Of a DNA stretch of 64,000 nt, positions 45,279 through 54,562 are shown piece by piece (position 1 is the first letter of the stretch; every line of letters starts with the position of its first letter). This DNA is from Notoacmeibacter marinus. GTDB taxonomy: Bacteria; Pseudomonadota; Alphaproteobacteria; Rhizobiales; Rhizobiaceae. The DNA is taken from positions 62,001 through 126,000 of the forward strand of contig NZ_NBYO01000002.1 in the NCBI RefSeq assembly GCF_002238045.1, read 5' to 3'. The notes beneath the pieces are model-generated. The model was not told where the DNA came from. It was given only the letters and a program-made list of their open reading frames with translations, and made no database searches. The position numbers and the translations under genes were made by a program.

Positions 45279-48170
45279 TCAGCCACGAAGATTGGCGAGC
45301 GCCATTTCGAGACGGCTCACCTGCTGGGAAAGTTCCATGGCCTTTTCGCGTTCGGCCTCGACCACTTCCGGGTCGGCTTTGGCGATGAACTTCTCATTGC
45401 CCAGCTTCTTCTCGCTGCGGCTAAGATCGCCTTGAACCCCCTTCAGCGATTTCTCCAACCGGGCCGTTTCGGCATCGACGTCGATCAGATCGCCGAGCGG
45501 CAGGCACAAGGTGGAATCGCCTACAATGACCTGCGCCGATTGTGGTGGCGCCGTGTCTGCATGAGTGATGTTCTCGATGCGGGCCAGTCGCTGCACGGCC
45601 GCGCGATGGCGGGCGATGCGCTCATGCGTTTCGTCGGAACCCCCAACCAGGACGAGCGGTGCCTTCGCCGCCGCCGGAACGTTCATCTCTGCCCGCAGCG
45701 AGCGAATGGCGGTGATCGTGTCGATCAGCCAGTTGATTTCGGCCGCCGCCGTTCGATCTTTCACGTCAGCCGTCGGCCAGGCCGTATGGCACAGCATGGC
45801 GTCGCGCTCTGCCGTACCGGCCCAAAGCTCCTCGGTCAGGAACGGCATGAAGGGATGCAGCATCGCGAAAGACTGGTCCAGAACGTAGCCGAGACATGAT
45901 CGCGCTTCGGCTTTCGCCCCTTCGTCCTCGCCATTGAAGATCGGTTTCAGCAGTTCGAGATACCAGTCGCAGAGCTGGTTCCAGACAAAGCGATAGAGAG
46001 CGCCGGCCGCCTCATTGAAGCGGTAGTCCCGCAACGCCGCATTCACCTCATCGATGGTCCGCGACAGTTCGGTCAGAATCCAGCGATTGAGTTGATGGCC
46101 GGCCGAAGAAGGATCGAAAACGCCGCCATGCACGGCGCCGTTCATGCCGGCAAAGCGCACCGCATTCCAGAGCTTGGTGCCGAAATTGCGGTAGCCGGCA
46201 ATGCGCTGCTCGTCGAGCTTCACATCGCGGCCCTGCGCCGCCATGATCGCCAGCGTGAAGCGCAGCGCATCGGCGCCATACTCGTCGATCAGCTTAAGCG
46301 GATCAATGACGTTGCCTTTGGACTTGCTCATCTTCTGGCCGCGCTTGTCGCGAACCAGCGCATGGACATAGACCGTCTCGAACGGCTCTTCGTCCATAAA
46401 ATGGATGCCCATCATCATCATCCGGGCAACCCAGAAGAAGATGATATCGAAGCCGGTGACCAGCGCATTGGTCGGATACCAGGTCTTGAGCGCTTCGGTG
46501 TTTTCAGGCCAGCCCAGCGTCGAGAAGGGCCAGAGCGCGGAGGAAAACCAAGTGTCCAGAACGTCCGGATCGCGCGTCAGAAGATCGCCCGGCTCCATAT
46601 TTTCCAGCTTCTCTTCGACGAACGCTTTCCACGGCCCTTCATGGGCAAGGTAATGCTGAACAGCAGCGCCGAGCGCTTCTTCTTCGGTCTTGCGCACGAA
46701 GACCTGCCCGTCCGGTCCGTACCAGGCTGGAATGCGATGCCCCCACCAGAGCTGGCGCGAAATGCACCAGGGCTCGATATTCTCCATCCAGGCGAAATAG
46801 GTGTTTTCCCAGTTCTTCGGCACAAAATTTGTGCGCCCTTCGCGGACGGACGCGATAGCCGGCTCGGCAAGCGTCTTTGCGTCGGCGAACCACTGGTCCG
46901 TCAGCATCGGTTCGATAACGTCGCCTGACCGGTCGCCGAAGGGCTGCATGATTTTCTTGCTTTCGACGAAGGGGTGCGCGTTGCCGTCCTCGTCCAGCGT
47001 CATGACGGCCAGACCGTCCGCGTTGATCGCCTCCACAACCCGCCGGCGCGCCTCGTAACGGTCCAGACCGCGCAGTTCGTCCGGCACGAGGTTGATGGCG
47101 TCTACTATTACAACATCGGGCGTTTCATCGGACTTGACGATCGCCATCGCCTTGGCCGCTTCCTCGGCATAGGGTTCGCCATCGGCGCGCATCTGCGCCT
47201 TTTCGTCCATCAGGCGATAAAGGGGGATTCCATTTCGCTGCGCGACACCGTAATCGTTGAAATCGTGCGCACCCGTGATCTTGACCGCGCCGGAGCCGAA
47301 TTTCGGATCGGGATAATCATCCGTAATGATCGGGATCAGCCGGCGATGCTCTTTCGGGCCGACAGGGATTTCGCATAACTTGCCAACAATTGAGGCATAA
47401 CGCTCATCCGATGGATGAACAGCAACCGCGCCGTCGCCCAGCATCGTTTCCGGCCGGGTCGTCGCAATCGAGATATAGTCGCGGGTCTCGCGAAGGGTCT
47501 CGTTGCCGTCCTCGTCCTTCTCCACATATTCGTAAGTCGCACCGTCCGCGAGCGGGTATTTGAAGTGCCACATATGGCCGTCGACTTCGCGATTCTCGAC
47601 CTCGAGGTCGGAGATAGCCGTTTCGAAGGTCGGATCCCAATTGACCAGCCGCTTGCCGCGATAGATCAGCCCGTCATCGTAAAGCCGCACGAAGACCTCC
47701 AGCACGGCCTCGGACAGCCCCTCGTCCATGGTGAACCGTTCGCGGCTCCAGTCGCAGGACGCGCCCAGGCGTTTCAGCTGGTTGAAAATCGCGCCGCCGG
47801 ATTCGTCCTTCCACTGCCAGACACGCTCAATGAAAGCGTCGCGACCCATTTCACGGCGACCGGGCTCGCCCCGCTCGGCCAGCTGTCGCTCCACGACCAT
47901 CTGCGTGGCGATACCTGCATGGTCCATGCCCGGCTGCCAGAGCACATTGTCGCCCAGCATGCGCCGCCAGCGGACCAGAACGTCCTGCAGCGTGTTGTTG
48001 AGTGCGTGGCCCATATGCAGCGAGCCCGTCACATTCGGTGGCGGAATGACAATGCAATAGGGGTCCGCGCCGCCCTTTGCGCCTGCACCGGCCGCGAAGG
48101 CCTCGGCTTCGTCCCAGCGGGCGGCGATTTTCGGTTCGATGGCGGCAGCGTCGTAGGTCTTGTCCAGCAT
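45279..48170 (-). CDS. valS: Valine--tRNA ligase
   Basis: 963 residues. Class I synthetase with PPPNVTGSLHMGHALNNTL (HIGH), the CP1 editing domain (SIATTRPETMLGDGAVAVHP), KMSKSKGNVIDPL, the anticodon domain and a C-terminal coiled coil (DVDAETARLEKSLKGVQG). Standard length. It follows the popZ-like gene by about 117 bp. Confidence 0.98.
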   Translation of the reverse strand: MLDKTYDAAAIEPKIAARWDEAEAFAAGAGAKGGADPYCIVIPPPNVTGSLHMGHALNNTLQDVLVRWRRMLGDNVLWQPGMDHAGIATQMVVERQLAERGEPGRREMGRDAFIERVWQWKDESGGAIFNQLKRLGASCDWSRERFTMDEGLSEAVLEVFVRLYDDGLIYRGKRLVNWDPTFETAISDLEVENREVDGHMWHFKYPLADGATYEYVEKDEDGNETLRETRDYISIATTRPETMLGDGAVAVHPSDERYASIVGKLCEIPVGPKEHRRLIPIITDDYPDPKFGSGAVKITGAHDFNDYGVAQRNGIPLYRLMDEKAQMRADGEPYAEEAAKAMAIVKSDETPDVVIVDAINLVPDELRGLDRYEARRRVVEAINADGLAVMTLDEDGNAHPFVESKKIMQPFGDRSGDVIEPMLTDQWFADAKTLAEPAIASVREGRTNFVPKNWENTYFAWMENIEPWCISRQLWWGHRIPAWYGPDGQVFVRKTEEEALGAAVQHYLAHEGPWKAFVEEKLENMEPGDLLTRDPDVLDTWFSSALWPFSTLGWPENTEALKTWYPTNALVTGFDIIFFWVARMMMMGIHFMDEEPFETVYVHALVRDKRGQKMSKSKGNVIDPLKLIDEYGADALRFTLAIMAAQGRDVKLDEQRIAGYRNFGTKLWNAVRFAGMNGAVHGGVFDPSSAGHQLNRWILTELSRTIDEVNAALRDYRFNEAAGALYRFVWNQLCDWYLELLKPIFNGEDEGAKAEARSCLGYVLDQSFAMLHPFMPFLTEELWAGTAERDAMLCHTAWPTADVKDRTAAAEINWLIDTITAIRSLRAEMNVPAAAKAPLVLVGGSDETHERIARHRAAVQRLARIENITHADTAPPQSAQVIVGDSTLCLPLGDLIDVDAETARLEKSLKGVQGDLSRSEKKLGNEKFIAKADPEVVEAEREKAMELSQQVSRLEMALANLRG

Positions 48171-48287
48171 GGTCTTGGGGTCCGTTGAGGGAGCCCATGC
48201 ATATCGCGACCGCGCGCGGGGAAGTCAACCGGACGACACAGCGCTCTCCCGGCTCATGACCGAGGCGGACATATAGCCGCCCGGCGT

Positions 48288-49340
48288 TCAGCCGCCCTGG
48301 GCGATTCGTTCGATCTCTTCTTTGACGAGACGTTCGACCAGGGTGGGAAGATTGTTGTCAAGCCAGTCCTGCAGCATGGGGCGCAGCATCTCCTCGGCCA
48401 TCTGATCGAAATCGCGCTGGCGGCTGGCGAAAAACGCGTCCTTCAACTGACCGAACGAATCGGCGACGGCTTTGCCGGCCTCGCGTGAAACGATCGGCGC
48501 AAGACCGGATGCGTTGCTCGACGAAACGGGATCGGCTGCGTCGTCTTCGGTGGACACTAGCGATGCCGCCGGAGGTTGTGCGCCAAGCGGGCGGCGTTCC
48601 AGTTTCTCCGCAACAGCGCGAAACCTGTCTTCCGAAGGCATTGAGTGAGAAGCGGCGGTTGCTGGTGCTTCGCTCCGCGGAGCTTGTAAGGCAGGCTCTT
48701 CGGCTTCCGGCGGAGCGGTCTCGCCAACGGCGTCGACATCGGCCAAAGGCTCTACGGGCGGGGTTTCGTCCATTGTGTCGACCGTCACCTTATCGTCGGC
48801 GACTTCTTCGTCAGGATCGTCGGCGACTTCTTCATCAGGGCCGAAACCGTTCTCTGACGATTGTACGGCAATGGTGCCGGCATCGAGATCGTCTGCTTGC
48901 GAAGACAGCTTCGCCTGAATGTCGGCGAGGCTTAGCGGCCCGCGACTGTTCGCCGTCGAAGGTTTGCGGGGCGCCGCGCTCGCGGGTGCGGCGGTCTCGG
49001 CACCGCCATTGGACCGACCGGACGCCCCTGCCGGCCCTCGGTCGCTGATCGCCTCGCGAAACGCATTGAGCTCCGCTTCACCGGCAGCGACGATTTCATC
49101 GTCGATCTGATCGTCGGCATCCAGAACCGTCGGAAAGCCGGCGATCGCATCATCCGCGTCGTCCTCATCCAGATCGGATGGATCGAAGGCAAGATCGATT
49201 GATCCGGATGGCCTCGAAGGATGCGCACCTTCGGCCTCGGCCGCCGAAGCCGCAGCATCCGATTCTTCGATAATTTTTCGGATGGACGCCAGAATTTCGT
49301 CCATCGACGTCTCTCGTGCGGCACCGCTCGCCTGCGACAT
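48288..49340 (-). CDS. popZ: DUF2497 / PopZ-like polar organising protein
   Basis: 350 residues from ATG 49340 (GGAG and GAGGG upstream). N-terminal helix EPSMDEILASIRKIIEES-type signature (here ETSMDEILASIRKIIEES), a long acidic Pro/Glu/Asp linker, and a C-terminal helical oligomerisation region (FGQLKDAFFASRQRDFDQMA and LVKEEIERIAQ). This three-part plan is that of PopZ, which self-assembles at cell poles and anchors ParB and cell-cycle proteins. The linker holds a 24-bp tandem repeat. Lies between tolC and valS as in other Rhizobiales. Confidence 0.88.
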   Translation of the reverse strand: MSQASGAARETSMDEILASIRKIIEESDAAASAAEAEGAHPSRPSGSIDLAFDPSDLDEDDADDAIAGFPTVLDADDQIDDEIVAAGEAELNAFREAISDRGPAGASGRSNGGAETAAPASAAPRKPSTANSRGPLSLADIQAKLSSQADDLDAGTIAVQSSENGFGPDEEVADDPDEEVADDKVTVDTMDETPPVEPLADVDAVGETAPPEAEEPALQAPRSEAPATAASHSMPSEDRFRAVAEKLERRPLGAQPPAASLVSTEDDAADPVSSSNASGLAPIVSREAGKAVADSFGQLKDAFFASRQRDFDQMAEEMLRPMLQDWLDNNLPTLVERLVKEEIERIAQGG

Positions 49341-49421
49341 CACTCCGCCCTCTCCCCGGATAATCATCCGGTCTGTCGGCAATACGAATCGCATGGAGCC
49401 TAGCCGAGGGTCGGTTGGATG

Positions 49422-49456
49422 AGAATCCCCTCGACCGCTTTGCGGTCCGGGATTCA
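49422..49456 (-). other. Strong hairpin between tolC and popZ
   Basis: GAATCCC (49423-49429) pairs with GGGATTC (49449-49455), and inside it GACCGC (49433-49438) pairs with GCGGTC (49442-49447): about 13 bp with a small internal loop. No T run follows on either strand, so it is more likely an RNA-stability or attenuating structure in the tolC-popZ transcript than a simple terminator. Confidence 0.5.
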
Positions 49457-49476
49457 CAGCTATCGGCGTGGCGGCG

Positions 49477-50886
49477 TTAGCGGCCGTCCGGCGTCCGCAA
49501 TCCGTACCAGGCGTCCTTGACGGCGTTCAGATGCTCGTCCGGATCGTGCCGCTTGACCCCAAGGCCGAGCCCTTCGGCGGTCAGCTGGCCGGTCGCCGAC
49601 AGAATGCCGAGCGACGCGACAACCGCATCCCGTTCGGCGCTGACCTGCGTGACCTGCGCGGTAATAAGCGCCGATTGCGCGTCCAACACGTCGAGCGTTG
49701 TGCGTTGCCCGACATTGCGCTCCTCGACGACGCCGTTCAGCGCCAGGGTCTGTGCAGAGATAAGGTCGAGCCCGGCGGATATGGCTTCGCGCGCAGCGAC
49801 ATACTGATTCCAAGCCGCGATGGCATTGGCTCGAACCTGATCGATCGTCACATCGACATTGATGCGCGCCTGGCCCAACTGCTCCTTGGCCTGACGCGTT
49901 TGCGCGGACGCCACGCCACCTTGATAAATGGGTACCGTCACCGTCGCACCGATCGTGCCGGTCAGCGTATCGCGATCGCCGGAGCTTCCCGGCGCATTCT
50001 GCACATCGATGTTGGCAAACTCCTGCGTCAGCGAGGCCGAAGCACCGACCTGCGGCAGGAAGGCGCCCTCACGCGCCTTGACGGTAAAGCTTGCCGAGTC
50101 GACGAGATGCCGATTGGCCTTGATTGCCGGATGGTTGTTGAGCGCGATGGCGATGGCTGTGCTCAACGAGCCCGGCAGCTTTCGTGTCAGCGGAGCCGTC
50201 GGCTTCAACTCGCCAGGGGTCCGCCCGACGATCTGCCGGTAAGTGGCTTCGCTGACCGCCAGATTGGATCGCGCGAGATAAAGCGCGGCCTGGGCCTGAG
50301 AAAGAGAAGCCTGCGCCTGGGACACATCGGTCCGCGTTGATTCACCGACATCGAAGCGAGCCCGCGCACTGCGCACCTGCTCCTGCAGGAACTGAAGATT
50401 ACGCGAGCGAAGCGTTACGAGCTGGCGGTCGCGCAGCACGTCCATATAAACGGTGCCGGCGTTGAAGAGCGTATTCTGTTCGGTGTTCGTCAGGCTGGCC
50501 TGACTGGCAAAGACGTTCGATTTGGCGGCCGCGACATTATTGCGTGTCTGAAAGCCATCGAAAAGCGTCTGATCGATCTTCACGCCGAAATCGATCGACA
50601 GAGAACCGGTATCCGTCCGTGTACTGACGCCGAGATCATTATCGAAGTCGCGTCGAACCGACGTGCCCGCGGCGGTGCTCGTCGCTGAAATCCGCGGCCG
50701 CATTCCGCCCTTGGCAATGGGAACGTTTTCGTCGGCGACGCGCACCCCGGCTCGTGCGCTGTTGAGATCGGCATTGTAGCCATAGGCCGTCGCCATGGCG
50801 CCGAGAATGGTCTCCGCGCTAGCGGGAGCTGCGGACAGGGCCAGAATGCAGGATAGGCTGAAGATTCGGACAGTGTTGTTCAACAC
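49477..50886 (-). CDS. tolC: TolC family outer-membrane efflux protein
   Basis: 469 residues. GTG start at 50886, Sec signal peptide ending ASA-E at about residue 24, then the duplicated TolC repeats with long helices (NVAAAKSNVFASQASLTNTEQNTL; RSARARFDVGESTRTDVSQA in the first half, GGVASAQTRQAKEQLGQAR in the second). Forms the outer-membrane tunnel for type I secretion and RND pumps (BepC-like). No pump genes are adjacent. It lies about 120 bp downstream of the PIMT-like gene. Confidence 0.94.
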   Translation of the reverse strand: MLNNTVRIFSLSCILALSAAPASAETILGAMATAYGYNADLNSARAGVRVADENVPIAKGGMRPRISATSTAAGTSVRRDFDNDLGVSTRTDTGSLSIDFGVKIDQTLFDGFQTRNNVAAAKSNVFASQASLTNTEQNTLFNAGTVYMDVLRDRQLVTLRSRNLQFLQEQVRSARARFDVGESTRTDVSQAQASLSQAQAALYLARSNLAVSEATYRQIVGRTPGELKPTAPLTRKLPGSLSTAIAIALNNHPAIKANRHLVDSASFTVKAREGAFLPQVGASASLTQEFANIDVQNAPGSSGDRDTLTGTIGATVTVPIYQGGVASAQTRQAKEQLGQARINVDVTIDQVRANAIAAWNQYVAAREAISAGLDLISAQTLALNGVVEERNVGQRTTLDVLDAQSALITAQVTQVSAERDAVVASLGILSATGQLTAEGLGLGVKRHDPDEHLNAVKDAWYGLRTPDGR

Positions 50887-51003
50887 GGACTCATTCCGTT
50901 CGAGGCGGTCTTTTACGTCTTGGTAAAGGTCATGACTTGTCGGCGTCCAGCGACGAAGGTTCGAGTGGAAGCGCCGACATGCCGATCCCTTTTTCGGTGT
51001 GTC

Positions 51004-51666
51004 CTAAAAGACAAAGCCTGGTTGGCGACGAAAACCCGGCACTGGTTTGACGGCGCAATTAAAAGCGGTGCGGCCGCCGCCAACGCCGCGACCGCCGACA
51101 TAGAGCACCGCGTTCGCGGCATTACCGTGACCTTCCACCGTTACCAAACGGCCTCCCGGCTTGAGCTGCTGGAGAAGCGTTTCCGGCACGTAATCCACCG
51201 ACCCGCCAATGAGGATCACGTCGAAGGGCGCTTCATCCTCGCAGCCATTTTCCGGATTGCCGTGCAGTACGGCGACATTGTCATGGCCGAGGGCGGAAAG
51301 CCGTTCGGTTGCCGATTCGGCCAGTTCCTCGTCCGACTCGATGGCAATGACGCTGGACGCGATAGACGCTAGAATGGCGGTGGAGTAGCCGGTCGCGCAG
51401 CAGAGGTCGAGGGCCACATCGCCGGGCCGAACTTCCGCCAGCTGGACCATCTTTGCCAGCGGCCCCGGCTCGATGAGATAGCGCGACGGCGCCACTTCGA
51501 GATCCTCGTCAATATAGGACAGATCGCGCAGGCGCGTCGGCACGAACTCTTCTCGCGGCACGGACAGGAACGCTTCCAGGACCGGCAGCGCCGTCACGTC
51601 GGTCGTTCTCAACTGTCCGTCAACCATCTTGCGGCGAAGGTCGGAAAAAACCTGGCTCATCGTCAT
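51004..51666 (-). CDS. PIMT-like methyltransferase, divergent paralogue of Pcm
   Basis: 220 residues from ATG 51666 (GGGG just upstream; 51660 and 51672 also possible). Shares the PIMT frame: MVDGQLRTTDV, PREEFVP, SYIDEDL, a loop ending IEPGPLAKMVQLAEV and FDVILIGGSVDYVP. Motif I reads LDLCCATGYSTAILA rather than the G-x-G-x-G of typical PIMT, and the substrate loop differs from the Pcm at 28.0 kb, so isoaspartate repair is uncertain. A gene of this type commonly precedes tolC in Rhizobiales. Confidence 0.82.
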   Translation of the reverse strand: MTMSQVFSDLRRKMVDGQLRTTDVTALPVLEAFLSVPREEFVPTRLRDLSYIDEDLEVAPSRYLIEPGPLAKMVQLAEVRPGDVALDLCCATGYSTAILASIASSVIAIESDEELAESATERLSALGHDNVAVLHGNPENGCEDEAPFDVILIGGSVDYVPETLLQQLKPGGRLVTVEGHGNAANAVLYVGGRGVGGGRTAFNCAVKPVPGFRRQPGFVF

Positions 51667-51914
51667 CCCCATTGCGTCGGCAGGTCGGCCGATAGTCGAT
51701 CCGGTCGATAGCAATTAGGGTCCCGGGCTGCAAGGCATGCGCCCGTCGAATGATGGACGGGGGCCACCGCACCGGAACCTCCGATGCCGGATGGAATGAG
51801 GGCTTGACGGGATCGAACCGCAACGGATATTGAGAGCGCGCTGAAGACGAGGGCTATCGCTCAACATTTTGAGGGGCCAAGTCTTTGGGATAGCGCGATC
51901 TTTCTCACGTTATC

Positions 51915-51988
51915 GGCCTCGTGGCGGAGTGGTTACGCAGAGGACTGCAAATCCTTGCACCCCGGTTCGATTCCGGGCGAGGCCTCCA
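51915..51988 (+). tRNA. tRNA-Cys (anticodon GCA)
   Basis: 74 bases. Acceptor GGCCTCG pairs with CGAGGCC, anticodon loop CTGCAAA gives GCA, T arm GGTTCGATTCC, and TCCA ends the gene. Stands alone. Confidence 0.96.
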
Positions 51989-52093
51989 TTCGTTTCCGAG
52001 ACATGGCGACGTAAACCGAACGGCCATCAAGCCGCGTGCGCGTAGCTTGGGCCGATCGCGCCTTCCATAGCCTTGAGGCGAAGCCGCTCGCCC

Positions 52094-52381
52094 TCAATCC
52101 TTTCCGGAAGACGAGCCGCTTCCGATCGCGTTCGGCCAGCGTCGTCCTACCCAGGATATGAAACGCCGGCGCCAGCGCCTGGCCAGCGGAATATCGATCG
52201 AAAGAACCCCCAACCCGAGCGGGATCATCCAGAATCCGACCACGGGGAGAAAACCGACCGTGCCGGCGGCGATTAACGCCCAGCCTAAAACCAGTCGCCC
52301 GGGCTTCGAGCGCGGAGTCGAAAAGCTTCGGCCGAACAGGGAAAACAATGGCCGAGGCGTTGTTTTTGATGCGTCTTTCAT
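52094..52381 (-). CDS. Small PGPGW-type membrane protein
   Basis: 95 residues with two close hydrophobic helices (LVLGWALIAAGTVGFLPVVG and FWMIPLGLGVLSIDIP) and a basic C-terminus (LARRWRRRF). The FLPVxGFWMxPLG pattern is that of the PGPGW transmembrane family (PF09656 type). No function known. The ribosome site is weak. It lies alone between tRNA-Cys and tRNA-Asn, opposite in direction to both. Confidence 0.7.
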   Translation of the reverse strand: MKDASKTTPRPLFSLFGRSFSTPRSKPGRLVLGWALIAAGTVGFLPVVGFWMIPLGLGVLSIDIPLARRWRRRFISWVGRRWPNAIGSGSSSGKD

Positions 52382-52457
52382 GGCGTCGCGGCCGCAGATC
52401 GAGGGCGATAAGGTTTAAAACCATATAGGTTACGCGGAGATTTTTTATCAGGGCGGC

Positions 52458-52487
52458 TTGGCAAGCTGGAAACGGCTCTGCTATAGG
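52458..52487 (+). promoter_or_regulatory. Probable promoter of tRNA-Asn
   Basis: TTGGCA (52458-52463), 18 bases, TATAGG (52482-52487), about 20 bases before the tRNA. Same spacing as the tRNA-Glu promoter candidate. Confidence 0.45.
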
Positions 52488-52508
52488 CCGCTTCGCTTGA
52501 GCCGCTGT

Positions 52509-52583
52509 TCCCCGGTAGCTCAGTGGTAGAGCAACCGGCTGTTAACCGGTTGGTCGCTGGTTCGAATCCGGCCCGGGGAGCCA
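52509..52583 (+). tRNA. tRNA-Asn (anticodon GTT)
   Basis: 75 bases. Acceptor TCCCCGG pairs with CCGGGGA, anticodon arm ACCGG-CTGTTAA-CCGGT gives GTT, T arm GGTTCGAATCC, CCA encoded. Confidence 0.97.
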
Positions 52584-52962
52584 CTTTCCTTTCATTATCC
52601 GTTCTGGGACCGCCGATACCGCCATTCGCGCGGCGTCCATCCGCGTCCGCAGGTCGCACGGCGCTCACCTCCAGCTTGCGAGAAACTTTTACTCGTGTAA
52701 AAGAACTGGTGGATGCAGTCCGGTGCCGTTCGGCAGGCGTGGCCAGAAGGAGACCATGCCTGGCTGTGGACCGACGTTTGAAGCGGCGAATGGAGGAGGT
52801 TGCCGTGAAGAGCAGATCGAAGCGAGCTGGAAGGCCTGCCGCCCCGCTCCATGGCATCCGCGCCCCGGCCGTTCATTCCAAGGACCGCCCGTTCCCGCCC
52901 GATCAATCGCGACTGGAATGACGGCCTGATCCGGCACGTCAGAATTTTTTCGAGGATCTCCC
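52584..52962. other. 379-bp intergenic stretch before the polyol dehydrogenase gene
   Basis: No secure gene. It holds an AT-rich palindrome at 52686-52703 and a possible 57-codon plus-strand frame from ATG 52756 to 52929 with AAGGAG just before it; the predicted peptide (MPGCGPTFEAANGGG...) resembles nothing I know and may be a leader or chance. The dehydrogenase ATG has its own GAGGA. Confidence 0.4.
52686..52703. promoter_or_regulatory. Operator-like palindrome
   Basis: CTTTTACTCGTGTAAAAG is an inverted repeat (7-bp perfect arms, four-base centre) in an otherwise GC-rich region. The size and form suit a dimeric repressor of the TetR or MarR kind. It lies 260 bp upstream of the dehydrogenase. 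No regulator gene is next to it. Confidence 0.35.
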
Positions 52963-54429
52963 ATGGCCGTTCGCCTGAATATGTCCGCCCTGCCGCATAT
53001 CGGATGTGCAAGCGTTCCTTCCTACGACAGATCGGCGCTGAAACCCGGCATTTTGCATATCGGCGTCGGAAATTTTCACCGGGCTCACCAGGCGGCCTAT
53101 CTCGACCGCCTTTTCGAAACCGGTCGGGACCATGATTGGGCGTTGTGCGGGGCCGGGCTCATGGCGTTCGACAGCAAGGTTCACGACGCGCTGGCAAAGC
53201 AGGATTTCCTGTCGACCACCGTCGCCCAGGAAGCAAACAGCACCACCCTACGCATTACCGGCCCCATGGTGGAGTTCGTCGTGCCGGAGAATCCGCAGGC
53301 CATCATCGACCGGTTGGCCGACCCCGCGATCCGGATCGTTTCGCTGACGATCACCGAAGGCGGCTATTTTCTGGATGCAACGGGCCATTTCGATTCGCGC
53401 CATCCGGCCATCCTTGCCGATGCCGGAAGCCACAGCACGCCGAAAACCGTCTTCGGCGTTATCGTCAGCGCCTTGAGAGCGCGGAGGAATGCGGGGCAGA
53501 AGGCGTTCACCGTGATGAGTTGCGACAACCTGCCGCATAATGGCCGGATCGCGCGGGAGGCGGTAGCCGGCCTTGCGCGTATGATCGATAGCGAACTGGC
53601 CGACTGGATTGACGAGCATGTGACCTTTCCCAACGCAATGGTGGATCGCATCACGCCCGCGACCGGCGAACGCGAACGCAAGCTGGTTCGCGACCATTTC
53701 GGCATCGATGACGCATGGCCCGTATTTTGTGAGGAATTCAGTCAGTGGGTGCTTGAGGACAAATTTGCCGATGGACGCCCTGCCCTTGAAACGGTCGGCG
53801 TAAAGTTCGTCGATGATGTGACCCCCTATGAGGCGATGAAGATCCGCATTCTGAATGGCGGCCACGCCATCATCGCCTATTCGGCAGCGCTCATGGACAT
53901 TCATTTTGTCCATGAGGCCATGCAGAACGATCTGGTTCGCCGCTTTCTGACGAAGGTCGAGGAAGAGGAAATCATCCCGGTCGTCCCGCCGGTCCCGGAG
54001 ACCGATCTTGGTGATTATCACCGGTTGACGCAGCGCCGCTTCGCCAATCCCAAGATCGGCGACACCGTTCGGCGGCTCTGTTTCGACGGTTCGAACCGCC
54101 AGCCAAAATTCATCCTCCCATCCATTGTAGATAACCTTGACCGGGGTCGGCCGCCGGTCGGACTTGCCCTGGAGAGCGCGCTCTGGTGCCGCTATTGCTA
54201 TGGGCAGACGGACAGCGGTGCGTCGGTCGCGCCGAACGATCCTGCCTGGGACAGGCTCACCGAAACGGCAAAAACGGCGAAGACGAACCCCGACGCATGG
54301 CTTGGAATGAGGGATGTCTACGGCGATCTCGCCAAAGACGAGCGGTTCGGAAGACTGTTCGCCGATTGGCTGGCGCGTTTATGGCGCGACGGCACCAAAC
54401 GCACACTTGCCTTCTATCTCGACAGCTGA
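52963..54429 (+). CDS. mtlK: Mannitol dehydrogenase family (long-chain polyol dehydrogenase)
   Basis: 488 residues, the usual length of mannitol 2-dehydrogenase. NAD loop HIGVGNFHRAHQAAYLD, TITEGGYFLD, VMSCDNLPHNG, FPNAMVDRITP, and the catalytic Lys293 in MKIRILNGGHA, with the C-terminal domain intact. Oxidises mannitol or a related polyol to the ketose; fructuronate/altronate reductases are alternatives. No sugar-alcohol ABC transporter or kinase is adjacent, unlike typical mtl/smo operons. GAGGA precedes the ATG. Confidence 0.88.
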   Translation: MAVRLNMSALPHIGCASVPSYDRSALKPGILHIGVGNFHRAHQAAYLDRLFETGRDHDWALCGAGLMAFDSKVHDALAKQDFLSTTVAQEANSTTLRITGPMVEFVVPENPQAIIDRLADPAIRIVSLTITEGGYFLDATGHFDSRHPAILADAGSHSTPKTVFGVIVSALRARRNAGQKAFTVMSCDNLPHNGRIAREAVAGLARMIDSELADWIDEHVTFPNAMVDRITPATGERERKLVRDHFGIDDAWPVFCEEFSQWVLEDKFADGRPALETVGVKFVDDVTPYEAMKIRILNGGHAIIAYSAALMDIHFVHEAMQNDLVRRFLTKVEEEEIIPVVPPVPETDLGDYHRLTQRRFANPKIGDTVRRLCFDGSNRQPKFILPSIVDNLDRGRPPVGLALESALWCRYCYGQTDSGASVAPNDPAWDRLTETAKTAKTNPDAWLGMRDVYGDLAKDERFGRLFADWLARLWRDGTKRTLAFYLDS

Positions 54430-54562
54430 CGCAAGAACCCTCCGCCGTCCCGAATGCAGGCGCAGACCTGTCGTCAATTCGCATAAGCTGCCCCTCGCAT
54501 CATTGAAGCCGCCGCTTCGCGCAATAGAACAGACTGCAAGGCAATGAGCGTGGGCGGGGACC

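Noticed and set aside
52756-52929. 57-codon gene before the polyol dehydrogenase
   Set aside because: Good ribosome site but no family resemblance, and an overlapping frame is open too; noted in the intergenic entry only.
54430-54562. Sigma-E (TGATC) or EcfG (GGAAC-GTT) promoter before phrB
   Set aside because: Neither motif pair was found with acceptable spacing by eye.
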